Positions 30,701 through 39,159 of a stretch of DNA of 64,000 bases are shown piece after piece (position 1 is the stretch's first letter; every line of letters starts with the position of its first letter). The stretch is from Neisseria subflava. Its GTDB lineage: Bacteria > Pseudomonadota > Gammaproteobacteria > Burkholderiales > Neisseriaceae. The stretch lies in the NCBI RefSeq assembly GCF_005221305.1, contig NZ_CP039887.1, positions 186,001 through 250,000 of the forward strand, written 5' to 3'. A model generated the notes under the pieces. It saw only the letters and a program-made list of their open reading frames with translations, was not told the origin of the DNA and searched no databases. The position numbers and the translations under genes are program-made.

Positions 30701-30898
30701 TTATTCTGCTTCGTCTATCCATGCTTGTTGCACGGCTTCGAGAATACGCTCGCCGCAACGCGCCGGATCATCGTCAAATTCAGGCAAAGCCATAATCAGA
30801 TCACGCAGTTGGGTAAAGCGTACGGTTTTCGGATCGATGCTGTCGCCGTGTAGGTCGTAGAGTTCTTCAGCGATGCGTTGGGTATCTGTCCATTTCAT
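30701..30898 (-). CDS. iscX: Iron-sulfur cluster assembly protein IscX
   Basis: 65-aa acidic adaptor that binds IscS and modulates cluster assembly. The sequence starts MKWTDTQRIAEELYD and contains PKTVRFTQLRDLIMALPEF and the C-terminal CGERILEAVQQAWIDE, diagnostic of the family. The start at 30898 has AAAGGAA seven bases upstream; the longer frame to 31015 has no similarity. It belongs with fdx and hscA, but a divergent gene separates it from fdx. Confidence 0.93.
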   Translation of the reverse strand: MKWTDTQRIAEELYDLHGDSIDPKTVRFTQLRDLIMALPEFDDDPARCGERILEAVQQAWIDEAE

Positions 30899-31213
30899 GA
30901 TGTGTTCCTTTATTGGGTTTGGGTTATTAGTAATTATTTTAATCAAGAAGAAGTCGGACTGCCAGATTGTTTTACGGAAGATAGGCAGATAAATGATGAC
31001 GCTATTTTTTAACAAAATAGCATAGTTGCGTTAAAATACGGCAAGACACTTAAAAAACCACGGCACATTCGCTTTGAATTTGCCGTTTTATATATTTTAT
31101 TCCGTTTTGAATGATGGTTTGCGCATGAATAATTTACATTATCCCAATGCAACCAAATCATCTGGAACGGCTCTTAATACGAAATCTATCACGTAAAAAT
31201 AAAAGGAAAAATG
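30899..31213. other. Divergent intergenic region (iscX / hypothetical)
   Basis: About 310 bp without a gene. It should carry promoters for both directions. TTAAAAT near 31033 is a possible -10; nothing else is identifiable. Confidence 0.35.
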
Positions 31214-31834
31214 ATGAATAACGCACTCAACGCCAAATTGTCCAAACTGATTTACGCGCTTGCTTCAGATGATTCAGAGTATCTGGCCAAAGCAGGTGCA
31301 TTTGACCGTTTGCTGCTGTTGGTTCGCGAATTTTATCGGATGCTGGACGAAACAGAAGGTTTGAAGCAGCTGGTGTTTCGTCTGTATTACGGCAAGCATT
31401 ATGGTTTGATTAAACTGGATGCCGCTTCACCCAATGACGATGCAGGCGCGTTGAGGCTGAAACGTTGGATGGTTTATTCGCGTATCGCAGAGCGTATCGA
31501 AAATTGCGGCAAGCATTTGTCGGTCGTGCTTGAAGATGCGGTGTTGGAAAATGGCGCGGACAAATCTCATTATATAGATGAAGCCAATGTCATTATCGAG
31601 CGTTTCGGTTTGGTAAGAGATGAGGCTGCACTTTCGGCCATCGAGGCAGAGGAAGCGTTGAAAACAGAGCAAGAGTTACAGGCGACAAGCGAGCCTCAAA
31701 AATCTGCTCCTAAGCATAACGGCAATCTGCATCAAATCAGAATTCAAGAAAAAATTGAAAATTACTCCGCTACGCAGAAAGTGGCTGCCATGCAGATTTC
31801 CCGTATGCGTTTTATTTTCCCTCATATCAAATAG
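31214..31834 (+). CDS. Hypothetical protein, Ala/Glu-rich, unknown function
   Basis: About 206 aa; I do not recognise the family. It is soluble with no signal peptide or membrane segment. The N-terminal half is helical and hydrophobic-patterned (LSKLIYALASDDSEYLAKAG). The middle has an Arg/Tyr-rich stretch (LKRWMVYSRIAERIENCGKH), and the C-terminus is charged with a low-complexity AEEALKTEQELQ linker. The second of two adjacent ATGs is preferred (AAGGA at 7 nt). It lies on the opposite strand inside the iscX-fdx interval and is closed by a DUS terminator shared with fdx. Confidence 0.7.
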   Translation: MNNALNAKLSKLIYALASDDSEYLAKAGAFDRLLLLVREFYRMLDETEGLKQLVFRLYYGKHYGLIKLDAASPNDDAGALRLKRWMVYSRIAERIENCGKHLSVVLEDAVLENGADKSHYIDEANVIIERFGLVRDEAALSAIEAEEALKTEQELQATSEPQKSAPKHNGNLHQIRIQEKIENYSATQKVAAMQISRMRFIFPHIK

Positions 31835-31848
31835 TTTGCTGCATAACC

Positions 31849-31896
31849 AAAAGGCCGTCTGAAAACCATGAATTTGTGGTTTCAGACGGCCTTTTT
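31849..31896. terminator. Bidirectional DUS terminator (hypothetical / fdx)
   Basis: AAAAGGCCGTCTGAAAACCA with its complement TGGTTTTCAGACGGCC-type arm; long stem and T run between convergent genes. Confidence 0.85.
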
Positions 31897-31910
31897 CATT
31901 AAGCCTTGTT

Positions 31911-32252
31911 CTAGTGGTCTTCACGCGCATGGTTGATCGTATATTTGGGGATTTCTACGACCAAATCTTCATCGGCAACGACCGCCTGACAGCTCAAACG
32001 TGAATCGGCTTCCAAGCCCCATGCCTGGTCGAGCAGGTCTTCTTCCAATTCGGTCGGTTCTTCCAGGCTGTCAAAACCTTTGCGGATAATCACATGGCAG
32101 GTGGTGCAGGCGCAGGATTTTTCGCAGGCGTGATCGACTTCGATGTCATGGTCGAGCAGTACGTCAAGGACGGTTTGACCTTCGGGCGCATCTTCGATAA
32201 CCGCGCCTTCAGGGCATAATGTCGCGTGTGGGAGTACGGTAATTTTTGGCAT
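31911..32252 (-). CDS. fdx: ISC-system [2Fe-2S] ferredoxin
   Basis: 113-aa adrenodoxin-type ferredoxin that supplies electrons for Fe-S cluster assembly. Four cysteines bind the cluster: CEKSCACTTC (three ligands, C-x5-C-x2-C) and LSCQAV near residue 88. The start MPKITVLPHA is family-typical. It lies downstream of hscA on the same strand, but two genes of unrelated type intervene. Confidence 0.95.
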   Translation of the reverse strand: MPKITVLPHATLCPEGAVIEDAPEGQTVLDVLLDHDIEVDHACEKSCACTTCHVIIRKGFDSLEEPTELEEDLLDQAWGLEADSRLSCQAVVADEDLVVEIPKYTINHAREDH

Positions 32253-32344
32253 TTTTATTGTCTCGGTTGTTTAAGAGTGGTTGTGGTTAAAGCGGCTTCA
32301 GACGGCCTTGGGTATTCAATATTCAGGCCGTCTGAAAAATGGGT

Positions 32345-32707
32345 TTATAACATGATGCCTTTATTTCTTAAATTTTTCAGACATTCGTCCAAGTAAGCAT
32401 CATCATGTTCGGCATAAATCGGCGAAGTAGCTGTTTCAGCCGCGTGTGAATGGTATGGGACAACGGCTTTACCGCGATATAGCGGGTCTTTCCATAAAGC
32501 ATCGGGTTTGTAACCGCGCCTTTCCATCTCTTTCATAATCAATGCGTGATACAGATAGAGTTTGTAGGGCGAATGGGTAAAAACGTAATTAACCGTCGCA
32601 TGCGGCCTGCCCCAGCCTGCTCCGCGTAAAGCGGCGCATTCACGGTGTTGCCCCAAAAGCTGGGCGCGGGGGAGTAGGGGGATAAGGGTTTGATGCCAGA
32701 GTCTCAT
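32345..32707 (-). CDS. Pyrimidine dimer DNA glycosylase-like protein (TIGR02328-type)
   Basis: 120-aa protein starting MRLWHQTLIPLLPRAQLLGQ followed by HRECAALRG. The latter corresponds to the Arg-Glu active-site region of phage T4 endonuclease V-type glycosylases, which cut at UV dimers. HATVNYVFTHSPYKLYLYH and YRGKAVVPYH are further conserved blocks. Unlike T4 endonuclease V, residue 2 is Arg rather than Thr, so N-terminal amine catalysis is uncertain. Its ATG overlaps the stop of the upstream GIY-YIG gene (ATGA at 32704-32707), implying translational coupling. Confidence 0.75.
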   Translation of the reverse strand: MRLWHQTLIPLLPRAQLLGQHRECAALRGAGWGRPHATVNYVFTHSPYKLYLYHALIMKEMERRGYKPDALWKDPLYRGKAVVPYHSHAAETATSPIYAEHDDAYLDECLKNLRNKGIML

Positions 32708-33333
32708 TGTGATTTAAATAATTCTGAATAATCTTCGTAAGCTATCTTCAAATCCTTTTTTGAGTACGTAGTATAGATGTGAAGACCCTCTTCAATTTCA
32801 GTGGTTAGCTTTGTTCCACTTTTCCCAAAGTATTCGTCTTTATATAGACGGACTTTGGAATTTTTGGGTTTATATGCATTTTCTGAAGAGATGAGATTTC
32901 TTAATATGGAAGGATTTTGTTGGTGCTTTTCCTTAATAAAGGAGATAAATGCACTTCTGTTTACTTCAAAAATTTTTTCTTGATGATGTTCTTTGACAGT
33001 TTTTTCAAAACCTAACTCTGCTATTTCATTTTTAGGAAATACAATTTCACCTCTTAATGAGAGAAAAAGCCTTTTTACAAGATTTTCATCAATTGCAAAA
33101 AGCTCAGTTTCTCCTATTTGGCTTTTGCCAAAAATTTCATGAAGTAAGGTTTCTTTTTCTTTATAGTTGTCGGTTTTAATGGCTAGAATGCGTTCTAATC
33201 CGGCAACGTTTGCGTAGCCGTTGTTTTCCAAATGGCGCATTCTAATTTCAAAATTATTTTCGTCAGTAATACCAATCTTATATACACCTTTGATGACGGT
33301 TTTCATCAGGTAGACAATACCTGCTTTTTCCAT
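32704..33333 (-). CDS. GIY-YIG / T5orf172-type nuclease-domain protein
   Basis: 209-aa protein. The N-terminus IVYLMKTVIKGVYKIGITDE and RMRHLENNGY resemble the GIY-YIG fold (VYL..YKIG plus a downstream Arg), with a possible catalytic Glu near KETLLHEIFG. The C-terminal ~110 residues are Lys/Glu-rich and not recognised. The gene is clearly more AT-rich than its neighbours, with many AAA/TTT codons, a sign of acquisition. It has a good AAAGGA site. It is coupled to the glycosylase-like gene, so the pair may act in DNA repair or defence; that is inference. Confidence 0.68.
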   Translation of the reverse strand: MEKAGIVYLMKTVIKGVYKIGITDENNFEIRMRHLENNGYANVAGLERILAIKTDNYKEKETLLHEIFGKSQIGETELFAIDENLVKRLFLSLRGEIVFPKNEIAELGFEKTVKEHHQEKIFEVNRSAFISFIKEKHQQNPSILRNLISSENAYKPKNSKVRLYKDEYFGKSGTKLTTEIEEGLHIYTTYSKKDLKIAYEDYSELFKSQ

Positions 33334-33415
33334 TGTTGTCCTTTATTTTTATTTCTGTGAGATGACATCTTTTCAGACGGACTTTTATCAAAGGCCGTCT
33401 GAAATTGTTTAGGCA

Positions 33416-35275
33416 TCAAATATTATCAACGCTTTGACCAGTCAACGCACGTTGGATGTTGCGGTTCATGCGCTTGGCGGCGAAGTTGTCGGTGCTGTGG
33501 CTGAGTTTGGCGACGGCGGCACGAATGTCTTCGGCTTTACCGTCTTTCAGACGACCTTGCAAATCGGCGATGTCTTGCTGGATTTGTGCAAGCTCTTCGG
33601 TATCCAGCAAATCTCTATCCAATTCAAGGGCGGCGTTGACGGCATCGGTCAGGCTTTCAGCTTCGACTACGGCTTCGGCGCGTGCGCGTGCGGCCATGTC
33701 TTCGGCAGCGTTGCTCATGCTGTCTTTGAGCATTTGGGTAATGGTGCTGTCGTCCAAGCCGTAGGAAGGTTTGACTTCGATTTGCGCCTGTACGCCGGTG
33801 CTTTGTTCTTGTGCTGAAACGGACAGCAATCCGTCGGCATCAACTTGGAAGGTCACGCGGATACGCGCTGCGCCTGCGGCCATGGGCGGAATGCCGCGCA
33901 GGGTAAATTTGGCAAGGCTGCGGCAGTCGGAAACGAGTTCGCGCTCGCCTTGTACGACGTGTATCGTCATGGCGGTTTGACCGTCTTTGAAAGTGGTGAA
34001 GTCCTGCGCGCGTGCGGTAGGAATGGTGGAGTTGCGCGGGATAATTTTTTCGGCTAGACCACCGTAGGTTTCCAAACCGAGCGACAAAGGGGTAACGTCC
34101 AGCAGCAGCCATTCGCCGTCGGTTTTGTTGCCTGCAAGGACGTTTGCCTGTATGGCGGCACCGAGTGCGACCACTTCGTCAGGATTGAGGTTATTCAGCG
34201 GAGTTTGACCAAAGAATGTGGCAACTGCTTGTTGAACGTGCAACATACGGGTAGAGCCACCAACCATAATCACGCCTTTGACATCTGCCTTGGTTACGCC
34301 GGCATCTTTCAAAGCCTGTTTGACGGGCTCGATGGTTTTTTGTACTAGATTTTGGGTCAGGTTGTGAAACTCTTGGCGGGTAATGACGGTATGAACTTTA
34401 TGGCCGTCTGAAAGTGTGGTTTCGATGATGGCTTCGGTTTGAGTGGTTAGTTTTTCTTTGGCGGTACGAACAAGGGAAAGCAGAAGCTGGCTGTCTTGTT
34501 CGTTGAGTTTGGAGAGGTCGTTTTGTTCGAGTAGGTAGCAGAACAAACGATGGTCGAAGTCATCACCACCCAATGCGCTGTTGCCGCCGGTGGCTTTAAC
34601 CTCAAACAGACCTTTGGTCAGTTGCAATACGGATACGTCGAATGTGCCGCCGCCTAAGTCGTAAACGACAAACGTGCCTTCTGAGGCGTTGTCCAGTCCG
34701 TAGGCGATTGCGGCGGCAGTCGGTTCGTTGAGGAGGCGTAATACATTCAAGCCTGCCAAGCGCGCGGCATCTTTGGTAGCTTGACGTTGGGCATCGTCAA
34801 AATAAGCGGGTACGGTAATGACGGCACCGACCAAATCTCCGCCCAATGTTTCTTCGGCACGCAATTTGAGGGCTTTGAGGATTTCTGCCGATACTTCGAT
34901 AGGCGTTTTCGCACCTTGACGGGTGTTTAATTCGACCACGCGCTCATTGGGTGTAAATCGATAGGGCAGGTATTGCGCCTCTTGTGCAAGATCGGTAAGG
35001 GTGCGGCCGATTAAGCGTTTGGCGGAGCTGATTGTATTTAGCGGATCGGTTTTTTGGGCGGAAAGGGCATTTTTGCCGACTTCAACTTCGCCATCCAAAT
35101 AACGAACAACCGAAGGCAGGGTGGCGCGGCCGTCTGAATCGGGCAGGCAGACTGCGCTGCCGCTGCGGACTGTAGCAACCAAGCTGTTGGTTGTGCCTAA
35201 ATCAATGCCTACGGCGAGGCGGTGTTGATGGGGGGCGGCGGACATGCCGGGTTCTGAAATCTGCAAAAGAGCCAT
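33416..35275 (-). CDS. hscA: Fe-S assembly Hsp70 chaperone HscA
   Basis: 619-aa specialised Hsp70 that, with HscB, helps IscU hand over clusters. The ATPase domain has GIDLGTTNSLVATV (phosphate 1), VYDLGGGTFDVSVLQL (phosphate 2) and VGGSTRMLHVQQAV (adenosine). The substrate-binding half includes LDVTPLSLGLETYGG. The N-terminal MALLQISEPG extension and overall length are typical of HscA rather than DnaK. It is the first gene of the local isc cluster, on the minus strand. Confidence 0.96.
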   Translation of the reverse strand: MALLQISEPGMSAAPHQHRLAVGIDLGTTNSLVATVRSGSAVCLPDSDGRATLPSVVRYLDGEVEVGKNALSAQKTDPLNTISSAKRLIGRTLTDLAQEAQYLPYRFTPNERVVELNTRQGAKTPIEVSAEILKALKLRAEETLGGDLVGAVITVPAYFDDAQRQATKDAARLAGLNVLRLLNEPTAAAIAYGLDNASEGTFVVYDLGGGTFDVSVLQLTKGLFEVKATGGNSALGGDDFDHRLFCYLLEQNDLSKLNEQDSQLLLSLVRTAKEKLTTQTEAIIETTLSDGHKVHTVITRQEFHNLTQNLVQKTIEPVKQALKDAGVTKADVKGVIMVGGSTRMLHVQQAVATFFGQTPLNNLNPDEVVALGAAIQANVLAGNKTDGEWLLLDVTPLSLGLETYGGLAEKIIPRNSTIPTARAQDFTTFKDGQTAMTIHVVQGERELVSDCRSLAKFTLRGIPPMAAGAARIRVTFQVDADGLLSVSAQEQSTGVQAQIEVKPSYGLDDSTITQMLKDSMSNAAEDMAARARAEAVVEAESLTDAVNAALELDRDLLDTEELAQIQQDIADLQGRLKDGKAEDIRAAVAKLSHSTDNFAAKRMNRNIQRALTGQSVDNI

Positions 35276-35521
35276 GATTGTGTGCCTTCTGATGCTGTAT
35301 TTATTAGGATGGGGCAGATTTTAGCAGATTTTTGGCAGATAGTTGAGTGGTTTGCTAGGAAATAACCATAAGGCCTAATGTTGTTTTTTTAATTGAAAAG
35401 AAAGTGGATTTTGAATCCGGACTTGTATTTTTTAAGAAATGCGGATAAAATTCAGCCTCTTTGCCTTGCCTTTTACTTCGCATGGTGAAAGGCTGTTTTT
35501 AATCATCCATAAGGAGATAAC

Positions 35522-35893
35522 ATGCGTCATTACGAGATCGTGTTTATCGTTCATCCTGATCAAAGCGAGCAAGTGCCTGCTATGGTTGAGCGTTACAAAA
35601 CCATGATTACTGAAGCCAGCGGTAAAATCCACCGTTTGGAAGACTGGGGCCGTCGTCAATTGGCTTACCCAATCAACAAAATCCACAAAGCACACTATGT
35701 TTTGATGAATATCGAAACTACTCCTGAAGTGGTTGAAGAGCTGGAAACTGCTTTCCGCTTCAATGATGCCGTACTGCGTCACCTGACCATCAAAACAAAA
35801 CACGCTGTAACTGAAGCTTCCCCAATGCTGGGCGGCGAAAAAGCAAAAAACTTGCTGAACGGTGCAGCTGAAGAAGTTGCAGCAGCCGAATAA
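35522..35893 (+). CDS. rpsF: 30S ribosomal protein S6
   Basis: 123-aa S6. It starts MRHYEIVFIVHPDQSEQVP, contains the RRQLAYPINK strand and the HAVTEAS segment, and has a short Ala/Glu-rich tail. AAGGAG lies 8 nt upstream. First gene of the S6-PriB-S18-L9 operon. Confidence 0.98.
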   Translation: MRHYEIVFIVHPDQSEQVPAMVERYKTMITEASGKIHRLEDWGRRQLAYPINKIHKAHYVLMNIETTPEVVEELETAFRFNDAVLRHLTIKTKHAVTEASPMLGGEKAKNLLNGAAEEVAAAE

Positions 35894-35895
35894 GA

Positions 35896-36192
35896 TTGAA
35901 CAATCTGATTAAGCTTACCGCCCGTATCTTGCAGGTTCAGCCTTTGAGATATACGCCGGCAGGGGTTCCTGTTTTAGATGTTGTGTTACAGCATGAGTCT
36001 TGGCAGGAAGAAAACGGACAGAAATGTCTGGTCAAATTTGAAATTCCTGCGCGGATTTTAGGTAAGCAGGCTGAGGAATGGCAGTATCGGCAAGATGCCG
36101 TCATCGAATCGGAAGGTTTTTTGGCGCAACGCAGCCAACGCTTCCCCAAGCCGGTACTACGCATACAGAACATTAAAGAATATAAAGGTTAA
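35896..36192 (+). CDS. priB: Primosomal replication protein N (PriB)
   Basis: 98-aa OB-fold single-strand DNA-binding protein used with PriA in replication restart. The segments PLRYTPAGVPVLDVVLQHES, EIPARILGKQAEEW and the C-terminal LRIQNIKEYKG match neisserial PriB. The start is a TTG three bases after the rpsF stop; no closer ATG exists in frame, so the non-ATG start is likely and implies coupling to rpsF. Position between rpsF and rpsR is conserved. Confidence 0.92.
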   Translation: MNNLIKLTARILQVQPLRYTPAGVPVLDVVLQHESWQEENGQKCLVKFEIPARILGKQAEEWQYRQDAVIESEGFLAQRSQRFPKPVLRIQNIKEYKG

Positions 36193-36198
36193 ACGACA

Positions 36199-36429
36199 AT
36201 GGCTCGTCAATCATTCAAACGTAGAAAATTCTGCCGCTTTACGGCTGAAAAAATCCAAGAAGTTGATTACAAACAAGTTGATTTGTTGAAAGACTTCATC
36301 TCTGAAAACGGCAAAATCATCCCTGCCCGCATTACTGGTACTAAAGCACACTACCAACGTCAGTTGGCTACTGCTGTAAAACGTGCCCGTTTCCTGGCTC
36401 TGTTGCCTTACACCGATCAACACAAATAA
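36199..36429 (+). CDS. rpsR: 30S ribosomal protein S18
   Basis: 76-aa S18 with the KRRKFCRFTAEKIQEVDYKQ start region and TGTKAHYQRQLATAVKRARF signature. It follows priB by six bases. Confidence 0.98.
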   Translation: MARQSFKRRKFCRFTAEKIQEVDYKQVDLLKDFISENGKIIPARITGTKAHYQRQLATAVKRARFLALLPYTDQHK

Positions 36430-36445
36430 TTTTGGAGTTTAAATC

Positions 36446-36898
36446 ATGCAAATTATTCTGTTAGAAAAAATCGGCGGTCTGGGTAACTTGGGTGACATCG
36501 TTACCGTTAAAAACGGTTACGCACGCAACTTCCTGATCCCTGCCGGTAAAGCAAAACGTGCAACCGAAGCCAACATGAAAGAATTCGAAGCACGCCGCGC
36601 TGAATTGGAAGCCAAACAAGCTGAAATCTTGGCTGATGCTAAAGCACGTCAAGAAAAATTGGAAGGCCAAACCATTACTGTTGCTCAAAAAGCCGGTGTT
36701 GATGGTCGTCTGTTCGGTTCTGTTACCAATGCCGACATCGCTGAAGCGATTGTTGCTGCCGGTATCCAAGCTGCTAAAGCAAACGTACGTCTGCCTAACG
36801 GTCCTTTGAAAGCTGTTGGCGAATACGAAGTTGAAGTGGCTCTGCACACTGACGCCGTTGCTAAAATTACCGTTGCTGTTGTTGCAGCCGCTGAGTAA
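36446..36898 (+). CDS. rplI: 50S ribosomal protein L9
   Basis: 150-aa L9. The N-terminal rRNA-binding part has MQIILLEKIGGLGNLGDIV and VKNGYARNFLIPAGKA, then a long connecting helix (MKEFEARRAELEAKQAE) and the C-terminal domain. GGAG ribosome-binding site. Last gene of the operon before a DUS terminator. Confidence 0.98.
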   Translation: MQIILLEKIGGLGNLGDIVTVKNGYARNFLIPAGKAKRATEANMKEFEARRAELEAKQAEILADAKARQEKLEGQTITVAQKAGVDGRLFGSVTNADIAEAIVAAGIQAAKANVRLPNGPLKAVGEYEVEVALHTDAVAKITVAVVAAAE

Positions 36899-36909
36899 TT
36901 GATTCATTC

Positions 36910-36955
36910 AAGGCCGTCTGAAAATCAAGGGTTTCCTTGGATTTCAGACGGCCTT
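36910..36955. terminator. DUS terminator after rplI
   Basis: AAGGCCGTCTGAAAATC with the complementary ATTTCAGACGGCCTT arm; the loop CAAGGGTTTCCTTG is itself palindromic. Confidence 0.8.
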
Positions 36956-37107
36956 GTTTATGTGCTTGAGCCGAAGCAAATCAGTGCCGAGTTGTTTATA
37001 TTTTTGGCTGGTTAAAAAGTATGGCAGTTGGCATAGAGAGATGATGTGTTGGACGAATATTCTTTCGTATTCGGATTTATCATAGTATTTTAATAAAGAG
37101 ATTATTT

Positions 37108-38187
37108 ATGAATAAAATCAAAATCTTTGGGATGGGTCTGGCTGCTTTGGCTCTGGCTTCATGTAGTACCCCGCAAAAGCCTGCTGTTGATACGGCAAAA
37201 CCGGTTGAGCCTGTTTCTTCTGCAAAACGCCCTGTATTTGATGCTGCGGCTGAATCTGTTGCCAGCAGCGGTTTCAATGAGAACGTCAACGTTCAGCAGT
37301 TTATCCAATATGAAGTAAAAAACCGCCGTTTCAGTGCGGAAGAATTGCGCAATTTCTTTAATGGCGTGGTGTATAAAGGCAACATTATTACCATTATGTA
37401 CCGGCCAAGCACTTCGCGTCCTTGGTATGAATTCCGCACCGGTAACTCTGGTGCGGTCAAATTTAATGGCGGTAGACAATTCTATGCGGCAAACCGTGCC
37501 GTAATTGATGATGTGGCACGCAAATACGGCGTACCTGCCGAATTGATTGTGGCGATTCTTGGTATCGAAACCAATTACGGCAAAAATACAGGCAGCTTCC
37601 GCGTTGCCGATGCCTTAAGTACATTGGCCTTTGATTATCCCCGCCGTGCCGAGTTTTTCCAAAACGAGTTGAGCGAACTTCTGCAGATGGCAAAAGAAGA
37701 AAAAGAAAATGTCTTTGACTTCAAAGGCAGCTATGCCGGTGCAATGGGTATGCCGCAATTTATGCCTTCAAGCTACCGTAAATGGGCGGTAGACTATGAT
37801 GGTGATGGTCATCGCGATATTTGGAATAATGTCGGCGATGTGGCGGCTTCTGTTGCCAATTATATGAAACAGCATGGCTGGCAGACCGGCGGTAAGATGG
37901 TTGTGCCGGTAAATCTGACGATTACTCCGCACTTGCAGGCGATTATCGATGAGAAAACAGCTTTGACACGCACTGTCGCAGATTTCAAAGCTTTGGGTGT
38001 GGTGCCTCAAGCTGCTGTTGCGGATAATGAAAAGGCTGTGTTGTATGCTTTGGAAACCAGTCCGGGCGTATTTGAATACTATTTGGGCCTGAATAACTTC
38101 TACACTGTATGGCAATACAACCACAGCCGTATGTATGTAACAGCGGTACGCGATATTGCGAATGCAATCAATAACAATGGCCTGTAA
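37108..38187 (+). CDS. mltB: Membrane-bound lytic murein transglycosylase B
   Basis: 359-aa outer-membrane lipoprotein that cleaves peptidoglycan glycan strands to 1,6-anhydro ends. The lipobox LALASC places the lipidated Cys at residue 18. The catalytic Glu is in ILGIETNYGKNTG (near residue 155), followed by the goose-lysozyme-like GSYAGAMGMPQFMPSSYRKW and a Ca-loop-like YDGDGHRDIW. Full length; single gene with its own terminator. Confidence 0.95.
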   Translation: MNKIKIFGMGLAALALASCSTPQKPAVDTAKPVEPVSSAKRPVFDAAAESVASSGFNENVNVQQFIQYEVKNRRFSAEELRNFFNGVVYKGNIITIMYRPSTSRPWYEFRTGNSGAVKFNGGRQFYAANRAVIDDVARKYGVPAELIVAILGIETNYGKNTGSFRVADALSTLAFDYPRRAEFFQNELSELLQMAKEEKENVFDFKGSYAGAMGMPQFMPSSYRKWAVDYDGDGHRDIWNNVGDVAASVANYMKQHGWQTGGKMVVPVNLTITPHLQAIIDEKTALTRTVADFKALGVVPQAAVADNEKAVLYALETSPGVFEYYLGLNNFYTVWQYNHSRMYVTAVRDIANAINNNGL

Positions 38188-38196
38188 GCCATAAGA

Positions 38197-38220
38197 AAAC
38201 CACCCTTTGGGGTGGTTTTT
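38197..38220 (+). terminator. Terminator after mltB
   Basis: AAACCACCC - TTTG - GGGTGGTTT followed by TT; perfect stem without DUS. Confidence 0.88.
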
Positions 38221-38247
38221 AAGTATTTGGGGCTTTTACAGAACATT

Positions 38248-38961
38248 TTAAGCCATCAGTCTGATTTTCATGGCGTAACGTTTTTTGCTGTGTCCTGAAA
38301 CAAACTGTCCGCCTCGTGCAGGGGATAAAAATGCATTGCCTTCTGCGGTTGGCTCTGCACAAGTATATTGGCCGTTTCGATCGCTCCAGAGGGCGTACAT
38401 AGGCAGATTGTGGGTGCGGATATCCAGTTTCAAGCCGTCAAATGCAACACGTGCATCTTGATTGGAGGAAACAAATTCGGTATGGGAGATATAGTCGGCA
38501 TCGTATGGGGCGCCGTTGAAATCAAATTGTGTGCCGACAGCGGTAAAGTAGGGATGGAATCCTGGGGATGTGCGGACGGGCGATTCGCCGTAATTGCAGA
38601 CGGTTAGGATGGCGATGGCTTCATTTTCGTGAGGCAGACTGTAATCAAGCAACCATTCGACGTGTTCATAGCCTTTTTCTGTGCTGATTAATTTCAAGCC
38701 GATATCCGATTCATTTTGATGGCGGATTTCCCAGTCTGAAGTTCTGCCGAAACCATGTTGGGCCAGATGATTTTTGCTGTCCGGTCCGAATTGGGGCAAG
38801 CAGACATGCATGCCGCTGCGTAATTTTGTGTCATTGGCGACTTGAACGCTGGTTTTCGGAAACAAGATCTCCCGCCCTTTTAAAATCAGGGAATCAATAT
38901 ATACGCCCATTGTGTTGACTTGCATGGTGGCTGATTGGTTGCGTAGTATGATTTCAGACAT
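38248..38961 (-). CDS. Aldose 1-epimerase family protein
   Basis: About 237 aa from MSEIILRNQSATMQVN. Galactose-mutarotase-like fold: RSGMHVCLPQFGPDS (substrate Arg), QHGFGRTSDWEI with the HGF motif, and SPGFHPYFTAVG with the HPYF motif. It is shorter than classical GalM (~340 aa) and closer to the YeaD-like hexose-6-phosphate epimerases. The frame extends upstream to 39063 but those 34 codons lack similarity. No sugar operon is nearby, so the substrate is unknown. Confidence 0.85.
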   Translation of the reverse strand: MSEIILRNQSATMQVNTMGVYIDSLILKGREILFPKTSVQVANDTKLRSGMHVCLPQFGPDSKNHLAQHGFGRTSDWEIRHQNESDIGLKLISTEKGYEHVEWLLDYSLPHENEAIAILTVCNYGESPVRTSPGFHPYFTAVGTQFDFNGAPYDADYISHTEFVSSNQDARVAFDGLKLDIRTHNLPMYALWSDRNGQYTCAEPTAEGNAFLSPARGGQFVSGHSKKRYAMKIRLMA

Positions 38962-39092
38962 AATGATTTTAGCTTTAACTTGGTTATCATTTGTGTAGCA
39001 TTCTAACATTGCGATGACATGCTGTCGCTGTAGGCTTGATAGAAAATCCTTAATAAAAATCAAAAAAATGCTAGAATATATGCCATTTTCTG

Positions 39093-39131
39093 AGGCCGTC
39101 TGAAAAGCGGATAATTCTTTTCAGACGGCCT
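39093..39131. terminator. DUS inverted repeat upstream of dnaX
   Basis: AGGCCGTCTGAAAAG and CTTTTCAGACGGCCT arms around a 9-nt loop, in the dnaX leader. Confidence 0.6.
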
Positions 39132-39159
39132 TCCGATTTATTTCCCGTAGAGAAACAAC

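Noticed and set aside
30899..31015. N-terminal extension of iscX
   Set aside because: The extra 39 codons are hydrophobic and non-homologous; the start at 30898 has a good ribosome-binding site and gives the family length.
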